Assembly: GCA_025917655.1 (NCBI GenBank)
Contig: CP084619.1
Span: forward strand, 1,364,001 to 1,428,000
Source: Chlorella sorokiniana
Taxonomy: Eukaryota > Chlorophyta > Trebouxiophyceae > Chlorellales > Chlorellaceae
Direction of reading: 5' to 3'
Length of the DNA stretch: 64,000 nucleotides
Positions 23,863-35,964 of this stretch are shown here, in pieces; the first letter of the stretch is position 1; each line of letters opens with the position of its first letter. Both the position numbers and the translations under genes were made by a program. Below the pieces are notes generated by a model. The model was not told the DNA's origin, ran no database searches, and saw only the letters and a list, made by a program, of their open reading frames with translations.

Positions 23863-26800
23863 TCAGCGCGGCGGCTTGAGGTACAGACTGCTGGTGCCGC
23901 CACCGCTGGAGCTGACGCTGCCAGGCCGCCTTGCAGATGCGGGGCCCAGCAAAGACTGCGCGGAGTGGAAACTAACAGCGGGCGTAGTGAAATTGCCGTC
24001 CTGGCTACTGCTTTGGATTCGCCGCTGCTGCTGTGCACTGTCAGCGCTGGCAGGTCGGCTGCTGCCCAGCAGCGGCGTGGCGGCCAGGGCGCCTTGCTTC
24101 AGCTGCATCTCAGCTGCCATGCGCCGGATGCTGGCGCTGATGGAGGAAAGGTCCCGGGACCCAGACGCCAGCACGGAGCTGGCATGTGCCTCCCCGCCCG
24201 CACCCATGCCGGCATTGGCAGCAGGGCCGCTAGCCAGACGCCGGTTGCCCTCCCACCCCTGCCCCATGTGGCCGCGGCTGCTGGCCGCACCTGAAACGGC
24301 CTCGCTCTCGCCACCGCCGGGGCTGCGCAGCGGGCTGTGATGGCCACTGGCGGCAGGCCAGCTGCTGCCCCCGCTGGCTGAAGCAGGCCAGCCGCTGCTG
24401 CTGTGGTCCGGGGTTGCGGCCTCAGCATGCCCCGCAGCGCCGTGGCTGCGAGCAGTGAAGTAGCCAGCCAGCGCTGCCTGACCGTCGGCCCCCGGCCTGC
24501 CGCCGGCTCCCGCGAGCCTGCTGCCGGCCCGCTGCCGCTGTTGATGTGGAGGTGGAAGGCAGGGGTGGCGTACTCCGAGGCTGCTGGCCGCGGCTCAAAG
24601 GACAGAGACTTGGGCGTCGCGCCACCAAGGCCTGCCTGCTCGCAGGGCTGCTCATGCCCCGCGGTCGCCGTCCCCAGTCCAGCGGAGCCAGCTGATGCGC
24701 TGCTCCCACCCAGCCTTGTCGCCAGGCTTGCCGCGGCAGTCGGCCTTGCGGGGCTGGGGTGCGCAGACGCCAGTCGGATGGGGCTGCCAAAGCCGGCGCC
24801 CCAGGGCCCATCAACCACCAGCTGCTCAAACCGGGCTGCCGCCGCCGCCTGCCGGTGCACCAAGCTCGCCTGCCCACGCTCCGGGCTCTGAGCAGGCGCG
24901 GCGGGCGCTCCAACAGACCCACTTGCCTGCTGCTCCTCCCCAGCCTCGCCTGCCTCCGACCCCACCACAACCGTCGCCGGGCCGCTCCAGGCCAGCTGCA
25001 GCTCTGCATGCTGGGCAACCGCGCGTGCTCCTGCTCTTCCTGCTGCTCGCGCCCCTCCTCCTCAAGCACACCCACAGGATTCTCGTCCTGCGCATGACCT
25101 TCAACAGGCTCCTGTGGCGCTGGCGGCTGGGCAGTGGCTGTAGGGAGCGGCGGCAGGCTGGAGGCTTGCATGGCCGGTGGCAGCGTGCTGCTGCCCACAA
25201 CCTCAAGCGCCACCGCCTCCAGCGCAGACTCAGCGGAGCCAGCTGTACCCAGGGCGGCCGCACCATCGGCATGACCCACCGCTGGGGATCCGCCGCTGGC
25301 GCCCGCGGGCTGCTGCGGAGGCTGCTGGTGCTGGCAAACCGGGGGCTATCTGGCGCTGCTGCCTGCGCGCCAGCCTGTGCTTGCGCAGCATCAACCTGCT
25401 GCCGCTGCTGCTGGTACGTGAGCGCAAAGCCCTCCAGCAAGCCGTCGAACAACGACAGCATGGAGGCCGCCAGCTGCTCGCACTCCGCCCTGCGCCCGTG
25501 CAGCGCCGGGTGCGGTGCTCAGCTTCCGGAGATTGGCCAGGAGGCGACCAGGCATCGACAAACGCGAGCATGGGAGGGCATGCTTGGTTGGATGGAGTGG
25601 CCGACAGCCTTGCCATGCAGCCAAGACAGCCCCCAACCTCTCCTCGGCCCACCCCTGACTCACCGAATGCGGACCTCGGCTTGGCGGCGCAGCCCTGTCA
25701 GCAGGATCTGCACATCTGCCAACCCTAACTCCTCTGCTGCTGCCCATGGCGGCTGGTTATCGGACGGCAACGCTGACGCCGACCCAGCAGGCACATCATC
25801 AAGAGCCTGGGGCAGCGGCGGCGGGGCCAGGCCAGCATCAGCCCGCGCTCCCCCTGCTGCCTGCCTGGCGAGCTGCTGGGGGCGCTCTGCGTCGTCGCTG
25901 CAGGCGCCGCTTCCTCCGCCGCTTGCCACGTGGCTCCGGGAACTGCCGGGCACGGCAGTGGCTGCAGACGCAGCCTGCCGAACCTCTTGCTGCTGGCTGT
26001 GCTGCTCGGGCTCACGCTGCGCCTGCCTGCCAAAAGAACCAGCCATGCTGGGCGCGCCGGCCGCTGCCGCTGCATTCGCTACCGCCTGATCTGCTGCCGC
26101 CGCACTTGCTGCAACGGGCACCGCCGCTGCTGCGCTGCCACGGCTGCCAGGCCGCATGGCCAGCCGTTCAAACGCGCTGAGGCCGGCTGCAGCCTCCAGC
26201 GCCTCTGCCGCGCGCCCAGGGTCGTCCTCTGCGCCCAGCAGGGCTTGCGACAGGCGGAACATGGGGGACAGCTGCTGCCGGATTTGAACCTGCCAGAGGA
26301 AGCCAGGCGGTGGGCACCGGCAGGTTGGCAGAGGGCAGCTGCCAGCACAGCGCAAAGCCCACAAGAAACGACTCCGCCAAGCGCTGCAGCGGCGGGCCCC
26401 GCTGGGACAGGGCTGCTTCACCTTGGCGAGTTCTGTCCGCTGCCGCAGCCGCTCCTCCACATCCATGCCCAGGCTGGCCGCAGCGGCGGTCGGCAGCCGA
26501 TCGGGCAGTGGGCGTGCAGCATCCCCTGCCTTCACAACCGGCGCACTTTCCTGGCTCTGCGAAGAGAAACCTGGCACGGCTTCAGCCCGGCTTTGTGCTG
26601 GGGGCCTGTGCTCTTCAGGCAGGGCGGGGAGCACTGCCGCAGCAGGCCTTGGTGCGGCGGCGGCACGCCCGCCAACAGGCTGTGCCAAGGCTCCGCTGCT
26701 GCTCGCTCGCCGTGCCGTTATGGAGGCTGGTGCGGCAGCTGATGCAACAGGGTGCTGCGATTGTGGTGCCCCCTGCTGGACAGCAGGAGCTGGTCAAGGC

Positions 26801-27399
26801 GCGAGCTGGGCACGCGCTGGGCCGCACTAGGCTGCTGTGCCAGCAGGTGTGCCTCCACACCGCGGCTTGAGGAAAGCGGCGGTGCGGCAGCAAGAGACCC
26901 CAGCCTGCTGCCCGGTGGCCTGGCTGCCAGCAGTTCATCAAGTCGCATGCTAGGAAGGCGAGCTGAGGCGCCGGATGCCGCAGATGCTGGCAGGACGGGG
27001 GGCTGTGCCGGGCCGCCCCTCCTGCAGCAATGCCGGCTGCTGCTGCTGCTGGCTTTGTGAGACGGGCCAGCGCCGACTTGTACGCGGGTTCCAGGCTGAG
27101 TGTGCTGCCAAAGGGCGTGGCAGGCGGGGCAGCCGCGGCTGCGGGGCGCAGCACTGGGCGGCTGACGTCGGCAGCTGTCGCTGGCCTGCGGGGTGCGGTG
27201 GCTGGGAAGTCCAGCACTCTGCGAGCAAGAACTGAATGTTTTGGTTGCGCTCAGCTTTGCATTGATTTCAAGCCGTGTGGGCGCACGGTGGCCCGTGTGG
27301 GCTCTCTCACCTGACGGTGGTGTCCGGCTGAGCCCCGCTACTACTGGAACTGACGTTGTGGCATTGACAAAGGGCTGAGGCGGTGTCTGTGCCAACCAT
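23863..27399 (-). CDS. Unrecognised low-complexity protein with repeated RLDxLL motifs
   Basis: Exon 1 (27399 down to about 27311) starts MVGTDTASALCQCHNVSSSS and splices in phase to LDFPATAPRRPATAADV near 27215. It then reads on through Ala/Ser/Pro-rich sequence. Two related motifs, SMRLDELLAARPPGSRLGSL and SSRLDQLLLSSRG, stand close together near 26930 and 26790. More ordered parts are ERLRQRTELAKVK with QIRQQLSPMFRLSQALLGAE (26450-26230), EELGLADVQILLTGLRRQAE (25740-25680) and SMLSLFDGLLEGFALTYQQQ (25465-25400), which look helical. The C-terminus (24267-23863) is Ser-rich and ends LKPPR. No known domain is recognised. Intron and slip positions in the middle are uncertain, so the exact protein is not fixed. 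Confidence 0.55.
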
Positions 27400-27656
27400 T
27401 CCCGGTTTGCGAGGCTGCGCTCTCGTGTGAGAGGCTGAAGGTGGCTAGGGAGTGTTATCCTAGGACATCATTGATGCAAGTCGGGAGATATATCACACAC
27501 GAGCGGGCGCCCCGAGGACGAAGTGGGTGGGAGGCGCCACCAGGTGGCACCCACAGGGCGCTGGTAGGGAGGCCAACGTGACTTTCTCCAATGCGCCATT
27601 CATAGCTACCTTGGAGGCGTGTTTATGTTGTAATTAGACCGCAACAAGCCACAACC
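27400..27656. promoter_or_regulatory. Divergent promoter region, 257 bases
   Basis: Separates the starts of two divergent unrecognised genes. It contains a lower-GC stretch (GGGAGATATATCACACACGA at 27483-27502) and shows no coding pattern. A shared bidirectional promoter is the simplest reading. Confidence 0.45.
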
Positions 27657-29309
27657 ATGACGGTTGCTGACGAGACTCCCGTGTTGGAGACCACCACCGC
27701 CGCACGGCTCCTTAAGGAGCGGTTGAATCTTGTTGAGGAACACCATTCACGGGGTGCGATGTCCGACACCCGCCAGTTGATCCCTGGGGGCTGTAGGCGC
27801 CGGCGCCCTGAGCGGACACCTCTGCTCCAGCTCCCCGCTCTTCCCTTGCCCCAGACCTGCAGCATGCCGAGGCACAGGTGTGCGCCGCTGTCAAGGAGCT
27901 GGAAATCCTTCGCCAGCAAGCTGTACAGGAGCTGGAGCGCCGAGCAGGACGGCTGCGGCGGGAGCATGACGCTGCGATGGCAGCTCTGGAGCGTCGCTTC
28001 CGGGCTGACGCCGAGGCCCTTCAGGTTCGTGCCACTCCAATTTATAAACAAGTTGGGCACAAACACCACTATCCCGTACTTCCATCGGGCAGCATCCGTG
28101 TCTGCTGCAGGTTCGCCGCAAGGAGAGCCTGCTCAGCGAGGCCGAGCGGTGTCAGGCGCGCATCGACGCAAGGGCTGCCGAGCTGCTGGAAACCCTCAGA
28201 ACTGTCAGCAGCAGCACTCGGGAAGCCCAGCAGGAAGGCCAGCATCGACCCATAGCCAACTTACCACAGCGCAGCAGCCGCCGACCCCTGCCGCCTGCCG
28301 CCAGCCGCTGCACGCTGCTGTGTCTGCACCCCTACTGACAGCAACACAGGAGGGCTCAGCAGCAGTGCAAACATGCATGCCAAGAGGTCCCTTGAAGCAA
28401 GGGCCCCTTGTCTTATCACAACCGGTGTACCATGTTGCAGCTTCTGCAAAAGCTGGAGACGCCCTCGCAGCAGCGGCACCATCCAAACCGCCACCATTCT
28501 CCTGTTGCACAGCAGGCACAGCGGGGTGAATGCCAGGGCGCACACCCGAGCCTGGATGGCACTGTTGCAGCAGGCCCGCTGCAGCAAACCACCCCGGGCG
28601 CCCCCACTGCTGCCATGAGGGCTGGTCCACGCCCGCAGCCTCATGCAGCTCCGCGCTTCAACTTCCGAGCGGGTATGCTGTGGGCATTCATTTCGGTGAC
28701 GCAGCTGCTCGGCTGAGTGCCCTTACCGCCCCTTGCTGACGACCCTTGCTGCTCCTCCTGCACAGGCAGCGCCCCAGGTGTCGGCCCCTGTGAGGGGGCT
28801 GCCCCTCGCCGCCATATCGGCCTTCCCCATGAGAGCAGCAGCGAGTATGAAGACGACTCCTTCCTCGAAGACAGCGGGGAGAGCAGCGAGGAGGGGCTGC
28901 ACACCAGCAGGTCCGGCGCAGGCCATCTGGCCGCCGAGAAGGCTGCAGCTTGCAGCGGTAGCCAGGTGCAGCTCCGCTGCTCTGTAGCCAACATGGGTCC
29001 GTGTCTTTGCGCCATTGCCGCAGGCCGCCGTCAGTCAAGCTGGTCAACCCGCTGCGGTCGCCAATCAACGAAAGCACCGCCGGCACACCCAAAGCGCTCT
29101 CCCTCACCTGCATGCAGACTGCGAGCGGTGGCAGCCACTCTGCCAGCAGCAGGCAGGTGCACTTGAGCTTGGGGGTGAGCAGCTCGCCACCCCTACTAGT
29201 ACGTGCCTGCAGCCCCTGCACCCTTCGCGGCGGGATGAGCCTTGGCCTGCCGCGGCCCAACAGCACCGCTTGTGTGCTGCATGGAGGCGGCGACAGCTTC
29301 TCCGACTGA
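27657..29309 (+). CDS. Small coiled-coil/acidic protein, function unknown
   Basis: Begins MTVADETPVLETTTAARLLK at an ATG in good context and continues as a helical exon, ERLNLVEEHHSRGAMSDTR. After an intron it reads AEAQVCAAVKELEILRQQAV, ELERRAGRLRREHDAAMAAL and ERRFRADAEAL, a clear coiled coil (about 27860-28025). Next comes RKESLLSEAERCQARIDARA and then a Gln/Ala/Pro-rich linker. Near 28830-28910 there is an acidic cluster, SSSEYEDDSFLEDSGESSEE. The last exon (about 29020-29309) reads SVKLVNPLRSPINESTAG and ends HGGGDSFSD. No family is recognised. Exon joins in the linker (28250-28760) are uncertain. Confidence 0.55.
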
Positions 29310-30029
29310 GCAGGCATCGTGTTACACTGCACAGGCGCACGCCAGGCAGATGCACCTGGTGCACGCAAGGAACGCATGTCTTAAAGGGCTGCCAGCCAAG
29401 ACGACAAAGGAGTTAATTGGATAATGTAGTAAACAGCTAACTGAAATGTGACAAAGAGTGGAGACAGGCCGGGACCGCCTCTGAGTGGGCACGCCGGCTT
29501 CATTGCGACTCAGAAAGGGGTGCTTGGGTTCAACCCTTGCCAGCAAGCAAGCCAGCACCAGGCAAGGGAACTACATGCAAGCAAGTTCATGCACATGTGC
29601 AGTGCGAAGGGACGCTGCAAGCAGAACATACTACTACATTATTGGATTGGGCAAGCAAGGGACCTCCAGGACAGGTGGTGTGAGGCACACTGTGGCTTGG
29701 CAGCATGAGCCAACAGTGTGGAATCCCAGCATGGGGGCTGTGAATTGTGAAAGGGAACTTAAAAATGATTGCCAGCCTGGTGGGGTCTGACAAGCGAAGG
29801 GATACGTGGCAAACGGCGGTTCGCTAGCACGGCCAGAGGCATCATGAAATTGAAAGTACACAAGCAAGCGGGCTGACAGGCCCTCGCCTGATGCAAGCTG
29901 CTCAGATAGCTGGACATGGGCACTATGCAAATCCAAATCATGTGATGAAACCTTAACTGCTGGGCAAATTTAGGTTGTTAATGTGCCACGTTGAACGCCT
30001 GCAGGCAGCTACTTTCACGTTGCAAGGTG
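29310..30029. other. Gene-free stretch
   Basis: Lower GC than its surroundings and no conserved reading frame on either strand. Short direct repeats of the AAGCAAG/CAAGCAAG type recur at 29548-29555, 29578-29583 and 29652-29658. The cyclin-like gene's last exon ends CTGCAGTAAC just beyond, so a further downstream exon inside this stretch cannot be excluded. Confidence 0.4.
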
Positions 30030-33000
30030 TTACTGCAGGTCAAAATGTGGCCCGAGGCGCCAGTCAAGCCCGACTAGCACCGCCAGCTCCATCTCCTGTG
30101 CCTGAAAGCATGAGTTGGCGTGGTGGTGGTGTGGGGAGGGGGCTACGATGAAGCAGGCCAACACGCAGCTCAAAAGCTGTCTCTGGAGCATGCCATTGTG
30201 CCTTCTCAATGTGCGCAGCACGCGCCCCTCACATCTTTGGAATTGACGCTGAAGTCCAGCAGGGCTGAAAGCAGGCAGGTCAGCATGCCCTTGAAATGCA
30301 CACGGTCGTACACTTTGGCTGCAATTATTGGGCGTGGGATGGGCAGGCATTGTTAGTCGTGCAGCGGCACAGAATTCGCAGAAAGGCTGCCCGCACATGA
30401 GCAAGCAAGAGGCAGCGGCGGCTGTGCGGCATGGAAGCACGGCAGGTAGCTGGTGGAGGGGGTGGTGAGCCGCCCTGCGCACCTGCCAGGTACACGCAGG
30501 CCCCCAGCAGGCCCAGCAGTGGATGGTTGGTGCCAGCACGCATCATCACAACGGGCGCACCCTGCGAGGCAACGGGCGCGGCAGGACAGGGTGCCATGTG
30601 CGCAGGCGCAGGCAGAGAAACAGCTGCCACATGCAACATGCACACCGGCTTGATAAGTGCAGCGCCCCCCCCGCCTCCAAAGCCCACCAGTGGGCCGCCA
30701 GGGCGGGTGGTCTGGGTGGGGCAGGTCACAAAGAAGCCGCTGGCCATGGCAATGCGCTGCGGACGAGGCAGAAAGGCAGAGGGCATGGAGGGGTGTGGTG
30801 AGGCGCTGAACCGAATCAGCAGCTGGACCGGGAGAGCAGCACTGGTGCTGCTGCTGCTGCTGTCGGTATTGATCCACAGCATTGATCCCCAGCCAGCTGC
30901 GCTGCCCTACAGGGCCTAGCTAGCCGCTTGCCTCCATGTCGGGTTTGCGGGCTAGCAGGCGCTGGAAGTAAGAGTAGCCTTGGGCCACGGCAAAGGGCGG
31001 GACGTTGAAGTCTGCGGGGCGAAAGGTTAGGGCTGAGGGTGAGTAGCATGGGAAGGCGGGGATGGGTTTGTGTGGACTTTGGGGGGTGGGAAGTGGGGTG
31101 GGTGGGTGGGGTGCAGACGCTTCAAGCAAGTTGCACTTGTCCATGCAGTGTGAGGTCCGGCACTGCGTTTGGTGCCGGGCAAGGGGGACAGGCTAAACTC
31201 ACGGCGTGCAATGCGCAAAAGGTTGCAGCTCTCATGGACCGGGAAGAAGGGGATGCCCTCTGCAGCCAGGCGAACAAAGCGGCAGGGCATTGTGAAAGTG
31301 ACCCAAACCATGCACCGGGCGGCGGATCGCATGCATTGCAAGCGGTCCATGCATTCCAGGCTGACCTGGCACCTCCAGCGTGCTCAGCAAGACGTTGGCC
31401 TGCGCCAGCCCTGCCACCATCTCCTCCTTGCTGAGGCATCTGGGGGCGAGATGGGGCCCACAGCGGGTGGCGCCACTGCATACTGCAGACCCGGTTCAGG
31501 GGTGCAGCTCTCTTGCTCCGGCTGGCACTCGGCACCAGACAAGCCAAGGCAAGGCACCACGGACCCTGCAGAGGCCAAAGAAACCAGGCTGCAAGTTATG
31601 CCCTGCACGTCTGATGACCGTCTGCATTTCATTTGATAGCGTGGCAGCCCCAATGGATAGCTGGTATCCGCGCACCCTCAGCCATATCTGCCGCCTCGCC
31701 GCACAACACGGAAGCCACAAGTTGGACAGGTCCAGCTGCTGGGCAGCGTGCAAAATTGAGCCACATTGAATGCTTGGTCAGCATAGGGTGTGGCATGGCT
31801 TGCCCGTGCCCAGCATGGCCCTTTGTGCACGGCAGCAGGGCCATGCCCTCCGGCAGAAGGCAAGGAGGCACCCCTGTCCCTCCGGGCATTCTGAGGCTGC
31901 AATTACCAGGTCTGTGGCCCATGCGGTGACAGTCGTTGGCATTGGCGCCAGGAGGGCCGATGGAGGCGCTGCGGAGACTGCGAGCTTCAGAGCGGAACTC
32001 CTCTTCCAGCTCTGCCAGGCTCTCCTGGCACTCCATGCCTGCATGCAGGGTGCTCGAGGGGAGAACCTGGTCAAGGTTGACTACAGCACTGTGCAGTGTG
32101 TTCAAGCTTCCCCTCGGCTGGAGCATGAACCGGCTTTGGAACCCTACGTGCTGGCGCTGATCAGTAAAATGACAGGCTGCCTCACCTCCTTGCATGAACG
32201 CGTCCATCTCATCCACCCGGCCGCCGCTGAGAGGCGGGTCCTGCAGCCCGCGAGATGCGGAAGCCATCCCGTGCCACAACAGCTGCTGCTGCTGCTGCTG
32301 GCGGAGCGCATGCGCAATCAGGGCCTCATGACTGGACTGCAGCGCATGGCTGCCATGCTGCAGCTGCGCTGGGCGCCACTGTTGATCCTGCGGTGTCAGC
32401 GGGGCTGCACGCTGCCCAGGCAGGCTAGCAAAAGCTGCACGCTGGCCACACTGCAGCCGTTGCACAGCAGAAGCGTGGGGAGCGGCGCATGCTTGTGCGG
32501 GATGCGGGGCTGACGGCGGCATCGCTCCGTAGCGCCGAAGCTGCGGCTCAGGGTGAGCAGCGGCTGCTCCACCCGCAGATCGGCACGAAGGGTCCTGCTG
32601 CTGCAGGTGGCTGTAGCACCTTGGTGCAGGCAGATGACCCGCATCCTCGCCAAAGTGCTGGTAACGCGATGCAGCAGCAGCGCCATGCGGGATGGGTGCC
32701 AATGGCGGGCGGGACGCTGGTCGGCGGATCTGGATGCGCCCTGGGAGCAGTGGCTGGGCAGGAAGAGGACCGGCTACGGGGAAGGCTACGCCAGCACGGG
32801 GTAGCGGCTCAAACTTGGCGGGCAGCTGTGTGCTGCAAGATCCCAGGGATTCGTAGCGCTGCAGCTCCGATGTGGAGCCGCACCTGGACGACGTGGGCAT
32901 GGTAGGCAAGAGGTTGCAGAGAGGAGGGCTTGGCTGGTTACCGGCAGCGGCGGCAACCTGGCGCTTTACCGGCCCCTCACCTCCTCTTGCTGCTGCGTTG

Positions 33001-33345
33001 CAGCCCCGGGCCAGATGCTGCTGTTGTAACCCCCTCTGACAGCTGCTCGAGGGGCTGGCTGCAGCCGAGGTCCAGAGAGAACTGTGGGCTGAGGGCCGGG
33101 CTGCCCTTTCGTTTGAAAGCGTCCTGCTGCAGGCTCATTGCGGGCACCACGCTCTCTTCAACCACCCAGAACGTGCCTCTGTGGAAGCCAGCCAACCCTG
33201 GAAACCCAGAGGGGGCCCCAGCCGGGCTCTGCTGCCGTGACTGGTGCATGGCAGGAGAGGCAGGACTCTTTCTGTTGGGTGTGGAGCTGGACGATGGGCT
33301 GCAGTGCCGTGATGAGTTTGGTGGGCGTACCACGCCCTTTAGCAC
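30030..33345 (-). CDS. Cyclin-box protein with long disordered N-terminus
   Basis: The C-terminal exons carry a single cyclin fold: ESCNLLRIARR then DFNVPPFAVAQGYSYFQRLL (31215-30940), HPLLGLLGACVYLAAKVYDR (30520-30300, split by an intron), HFKGMLTCLLSALLDF and QEMELAVLVGLDWRLGP, stopping at 30030. ACVYLAAKV and MELxxLxxLDWRL are typical cyclin helix signatures. Only one cyclin box is present, as in plant P/U-type cyclins, which partner cyclin-dependent kinases. Between helices 2 and 3 the frame stays open through about 60 extra residues (RIAMASGFFVTC...), either an insertion or an unspliced intron. The exon ending KPDME has a GC donor (GAG then GCAAGC near 30929). The N-terminal exon (32939 to about 31640) is Gln/Ala/Pro-rich. 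A further exon may reach 33345; the true start is unresolved. Confidence 0.65.
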
Positions 33346-35068
33346 AGCTGGACAGTTGCCCTCTGCTCCCTTCCGCAGACCTGATATATTACTCAGACGC
33401 CATCAGCAACCACCAGGGGTGGAAACAGCTGCAGCTGCCAACAAGACTGGTCCGTGCTTACATGCCCATGACACTGTGGATGACTGCACATCGTCGAAGT
33501 CAGGCGTACTTCACGCAACATAATCAAGTAAAGAGCGCCTGTAGTTGATTTAAAGTCATGTAGGAGTGCTGCTGAGGCGATCATGTGGCGGCGGGAGCGA
33601 CGACGCAGCGCTTGAATCATCCCTACATCTTCGAGATCCACGCTCGCTGCTGCTACTGCTGCCGATGTCGCTGCATACTCCAGAGCACAGCAAACCAATC
33701 CCAGAGTGGGCTGGATGTGCATAATGTGAGGACCGGAAGCTCTTTACGACAGTTGGAAGACTGGCGGTGGCACTCGCCGGGGCTTGCTGCCGCCGTTGCT
33801 GCTGAATTCCGCATCTTAAAGCCAGCAGCTTGCCCCTGCTCGTTCACCAAGCCTTTGAATTACAATCGAGATCAGCTCTGGTCATGCACGCATTCGGACC
33901 ACCTGCCACTCTCCTCATCCCTCAACGCCGCGCCACGCTCTACTGATGTCACTGGGTTCCCAGCAACTTTTAACTTCCTCATCAGAGACGTGGCCCTTCA
34001 TTCTCTTGGGAGTTTAACGCTCAGAAAGAAGGTGTTGTAGTCGCCATATAAGTTTACAACGCGTTTAGCAGGCTCCTCCTTTGGCTTCTCGTCCTCTGGT
34101 GGACATCTGGCCAATGAGGGGATCCTGTTGAGGTGAAACTCTTCAGCAACTGGCAGGAGGTGAGGGAAGCTGCATTAGTTTGGTGCCCACTCAAGTCCAA
34201 GGCAGTCCAGGCAGTAGATGACAAACGCCCTGTTGCTTTGAATCATGCTCGATTGGGAGCTGTGCACTCGCCCACTAACCGCCGCAAGCTGACTGCAGCG
34301 GCAGCAGCCGAGCCCTGACGCGCACGGTCATGGCGGCATACCTGCGGCGAATTGGCTGTCACTGCCTATGCATGCTTTGACCTGCAGCTACCAGCAGGCA
34401 TCACTTGCTTGCATCTGTGGTTGCAGACCATCAATTGAGCAAGCGTGGCTACTTCGTCTGCCCGTCGGAGCTCACGGACACCTGCGCAGTAGAGCGCAAG
34501 CTGTGAGTTGCCTTAGCCTTCCATGCCCATGCAATGCGTACTGTTGGCCAGAATCACCACAGGAATCAAGACTGAGTTCTACTTGAATATTCACAGACCC
34601 AGCTCTCTCGTGCGCTGTGCGACCAGCGGTTACTGTGCTGCATGGAGCCAGCCAATGTAGTGTGTAGCACTTTGCAGCGAAGTTAAAGCAGCACTGCTTT
34701 GCTCAGCATTGGCGTGCCCTCCCACCAGCTGAGCACTAACTCACTGTGGCGGCTGCCAACTCCTGCTGGTTTGCAGTACTTGGCGAGCTGCAATTGAAGC
34801 AGGCATGGCGTTGAGATGAGCCACATGCGAAGGCGTCAACAGAGGGTGCAGGTCGGGCTTGAGCTTGAGCTATCAAAAGCAATCAAAGGGCGAACTGGGC
34901 ACTGAGGGTAAAGGTGATGTTGGGGGCGTTTGGCAGAGACGGAGGCATGGGGAGGTGCGCAGGAGGCTCACAACGCCGGATTGTGTCACAGTCATGGCAG
35001 TGTGCTGATGCAAACATGGGCGGCGTTGAATTGGAGTATCAACCAGCAGTTCCAGCTAGGTCACTGCC
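33346..35068. other. Gene-free stretch of 1.7 kb
   Basis: Base composition is distinctly less GC-rich than the rest of the window. Open frames here are short and show no protein-like pattern, codon bias or splice structure. It probably holds the upstream region of the cyclin-like gene and an untranslated tail. I see no repeat or transposon signature. Confidence 0.45.
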
Positions 35069-35764
35069 TCACTCCCCGGGCCTGCCATGCTGAGGTGCGC
35101 TTGCCAGCCAGTCAAGGGCTTGCTGTATAGCTGGGTGTCGTTGGCCGTGTTCCTGCCCCTGTTGCCGCTGCTGCTGCAGAGCAGGGCTGCCTGCATCCCC
35201 GCCATGGACCCGCAGCGCCGCCAACAGCTTGGGCGGTACTTTGGGTGCCGGCGGCAGCGTGCCCTGTCGGCGGGGTGCCGGCGGCGGCGACATGCGCACT
35301 GGCTGACTGCGCGATGTGGCGCTGCATTCCCCACTGGCAGTGACCGCTGAGGCTGCGGGTCCAGGAGAAGATGCCACAGGGAGTGAGCCCGGTGTATCGT
35401 ACTGCTGCAACTTGTCAGCGCTGCGGCTGCCTGCCCGTGTGGGTGAGCCTTCTGTAGAGCAGGGATTCATGAATGCCTGGGCTGCAAGAGAACCTGCAGC
35501 AGCGGGCAGGTGAAAGGGTTGTCCTTGAATTGCCAACGCCTGTGACGGCAGAGGCCGAGGAGCGCCGCCATGCTTGCAAGCCGCTAGGTCTGGGCTGGCA
35601 ACGTTCTCTGGAGTTCTCAACTCAGAGAGTACAGGCAATGGCAGATTGGGGGTAAAAACTGGCGTTGGAGTAGTGGTGTCTCTTACTCTCTTACCAGGCG
35701 CGAGTACAGGCCTCTCTCCTCGTTGTGTGTGAAATGGAAGCCTCTTCAGCCGGAGAGGCAACAC
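35069..35764 (-). CDS. Possible exon or small gene, Pro/Ser/Ala-rich (uncertain)
   Basis: An uninterrupted minus-strand frame of about 231 codons. Its first codon is TTG, not ATG, so it may be an internal or last exon with its true start upstream. Sequence is disordered: RVRDTTTPTPVFTPNLPLPV, EGSPTRAGSRSADKLQQYD, APRRQGTLPPAPKVPPKLLA, ending WLASAPQHGRPGE. Codon use looks coding (G/C third positions) and base composition rises sharply at its left edge compared with the quiet region before it. No domain is recognised. It could also be a misread terminal exon of the F-box gene upstream, but a stop separates them. Confidence 0.35.
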   Translation of the reverse strand: MLPLRLKRLPFHTQRGERPVLAPGKRVRDTTTPTPVFTPNLPLPVLSELRTPENVASPDLAACKHGGAPRPLPSQALAIQGQPFHLPAAAGSLAAQAFMNPCSTEGSPTRAGSRSADKLQQYDTPGSLPVASSPGPAASAVTASGECSATSRSQPVRMSPPPAPRRQGTLPPAPKVPPKLLAALRVHGGDAGSPALQQQRQQGQEHGQRHPAIQQALDWLASAPQHGRPGE

Positions 35765-35964
35765 TTCAGCTGCCCTTCAGGTCGCAAACCTGGCGACCAC
35801 GGACGCCTCACTCACTACGAACACCTGCAGCTTTAGCCAGCATTAACGGCATTGATTACACACCACAACGTCTGACTCTAGCGCACAAACATGCGGAACC
35901 AGGCCGTGAGGAAGGGCTGGACTGGTCATGTGCTGGGGCCACTGTCCTTGGGGCCATGCCCCCG

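Noticed and set aside
33585-34040. Plus-strand frame of 151 codons
   Set aside because: Composition is non-coding, no splice structure or motif is present, and it lies in the low-GC quiet region.
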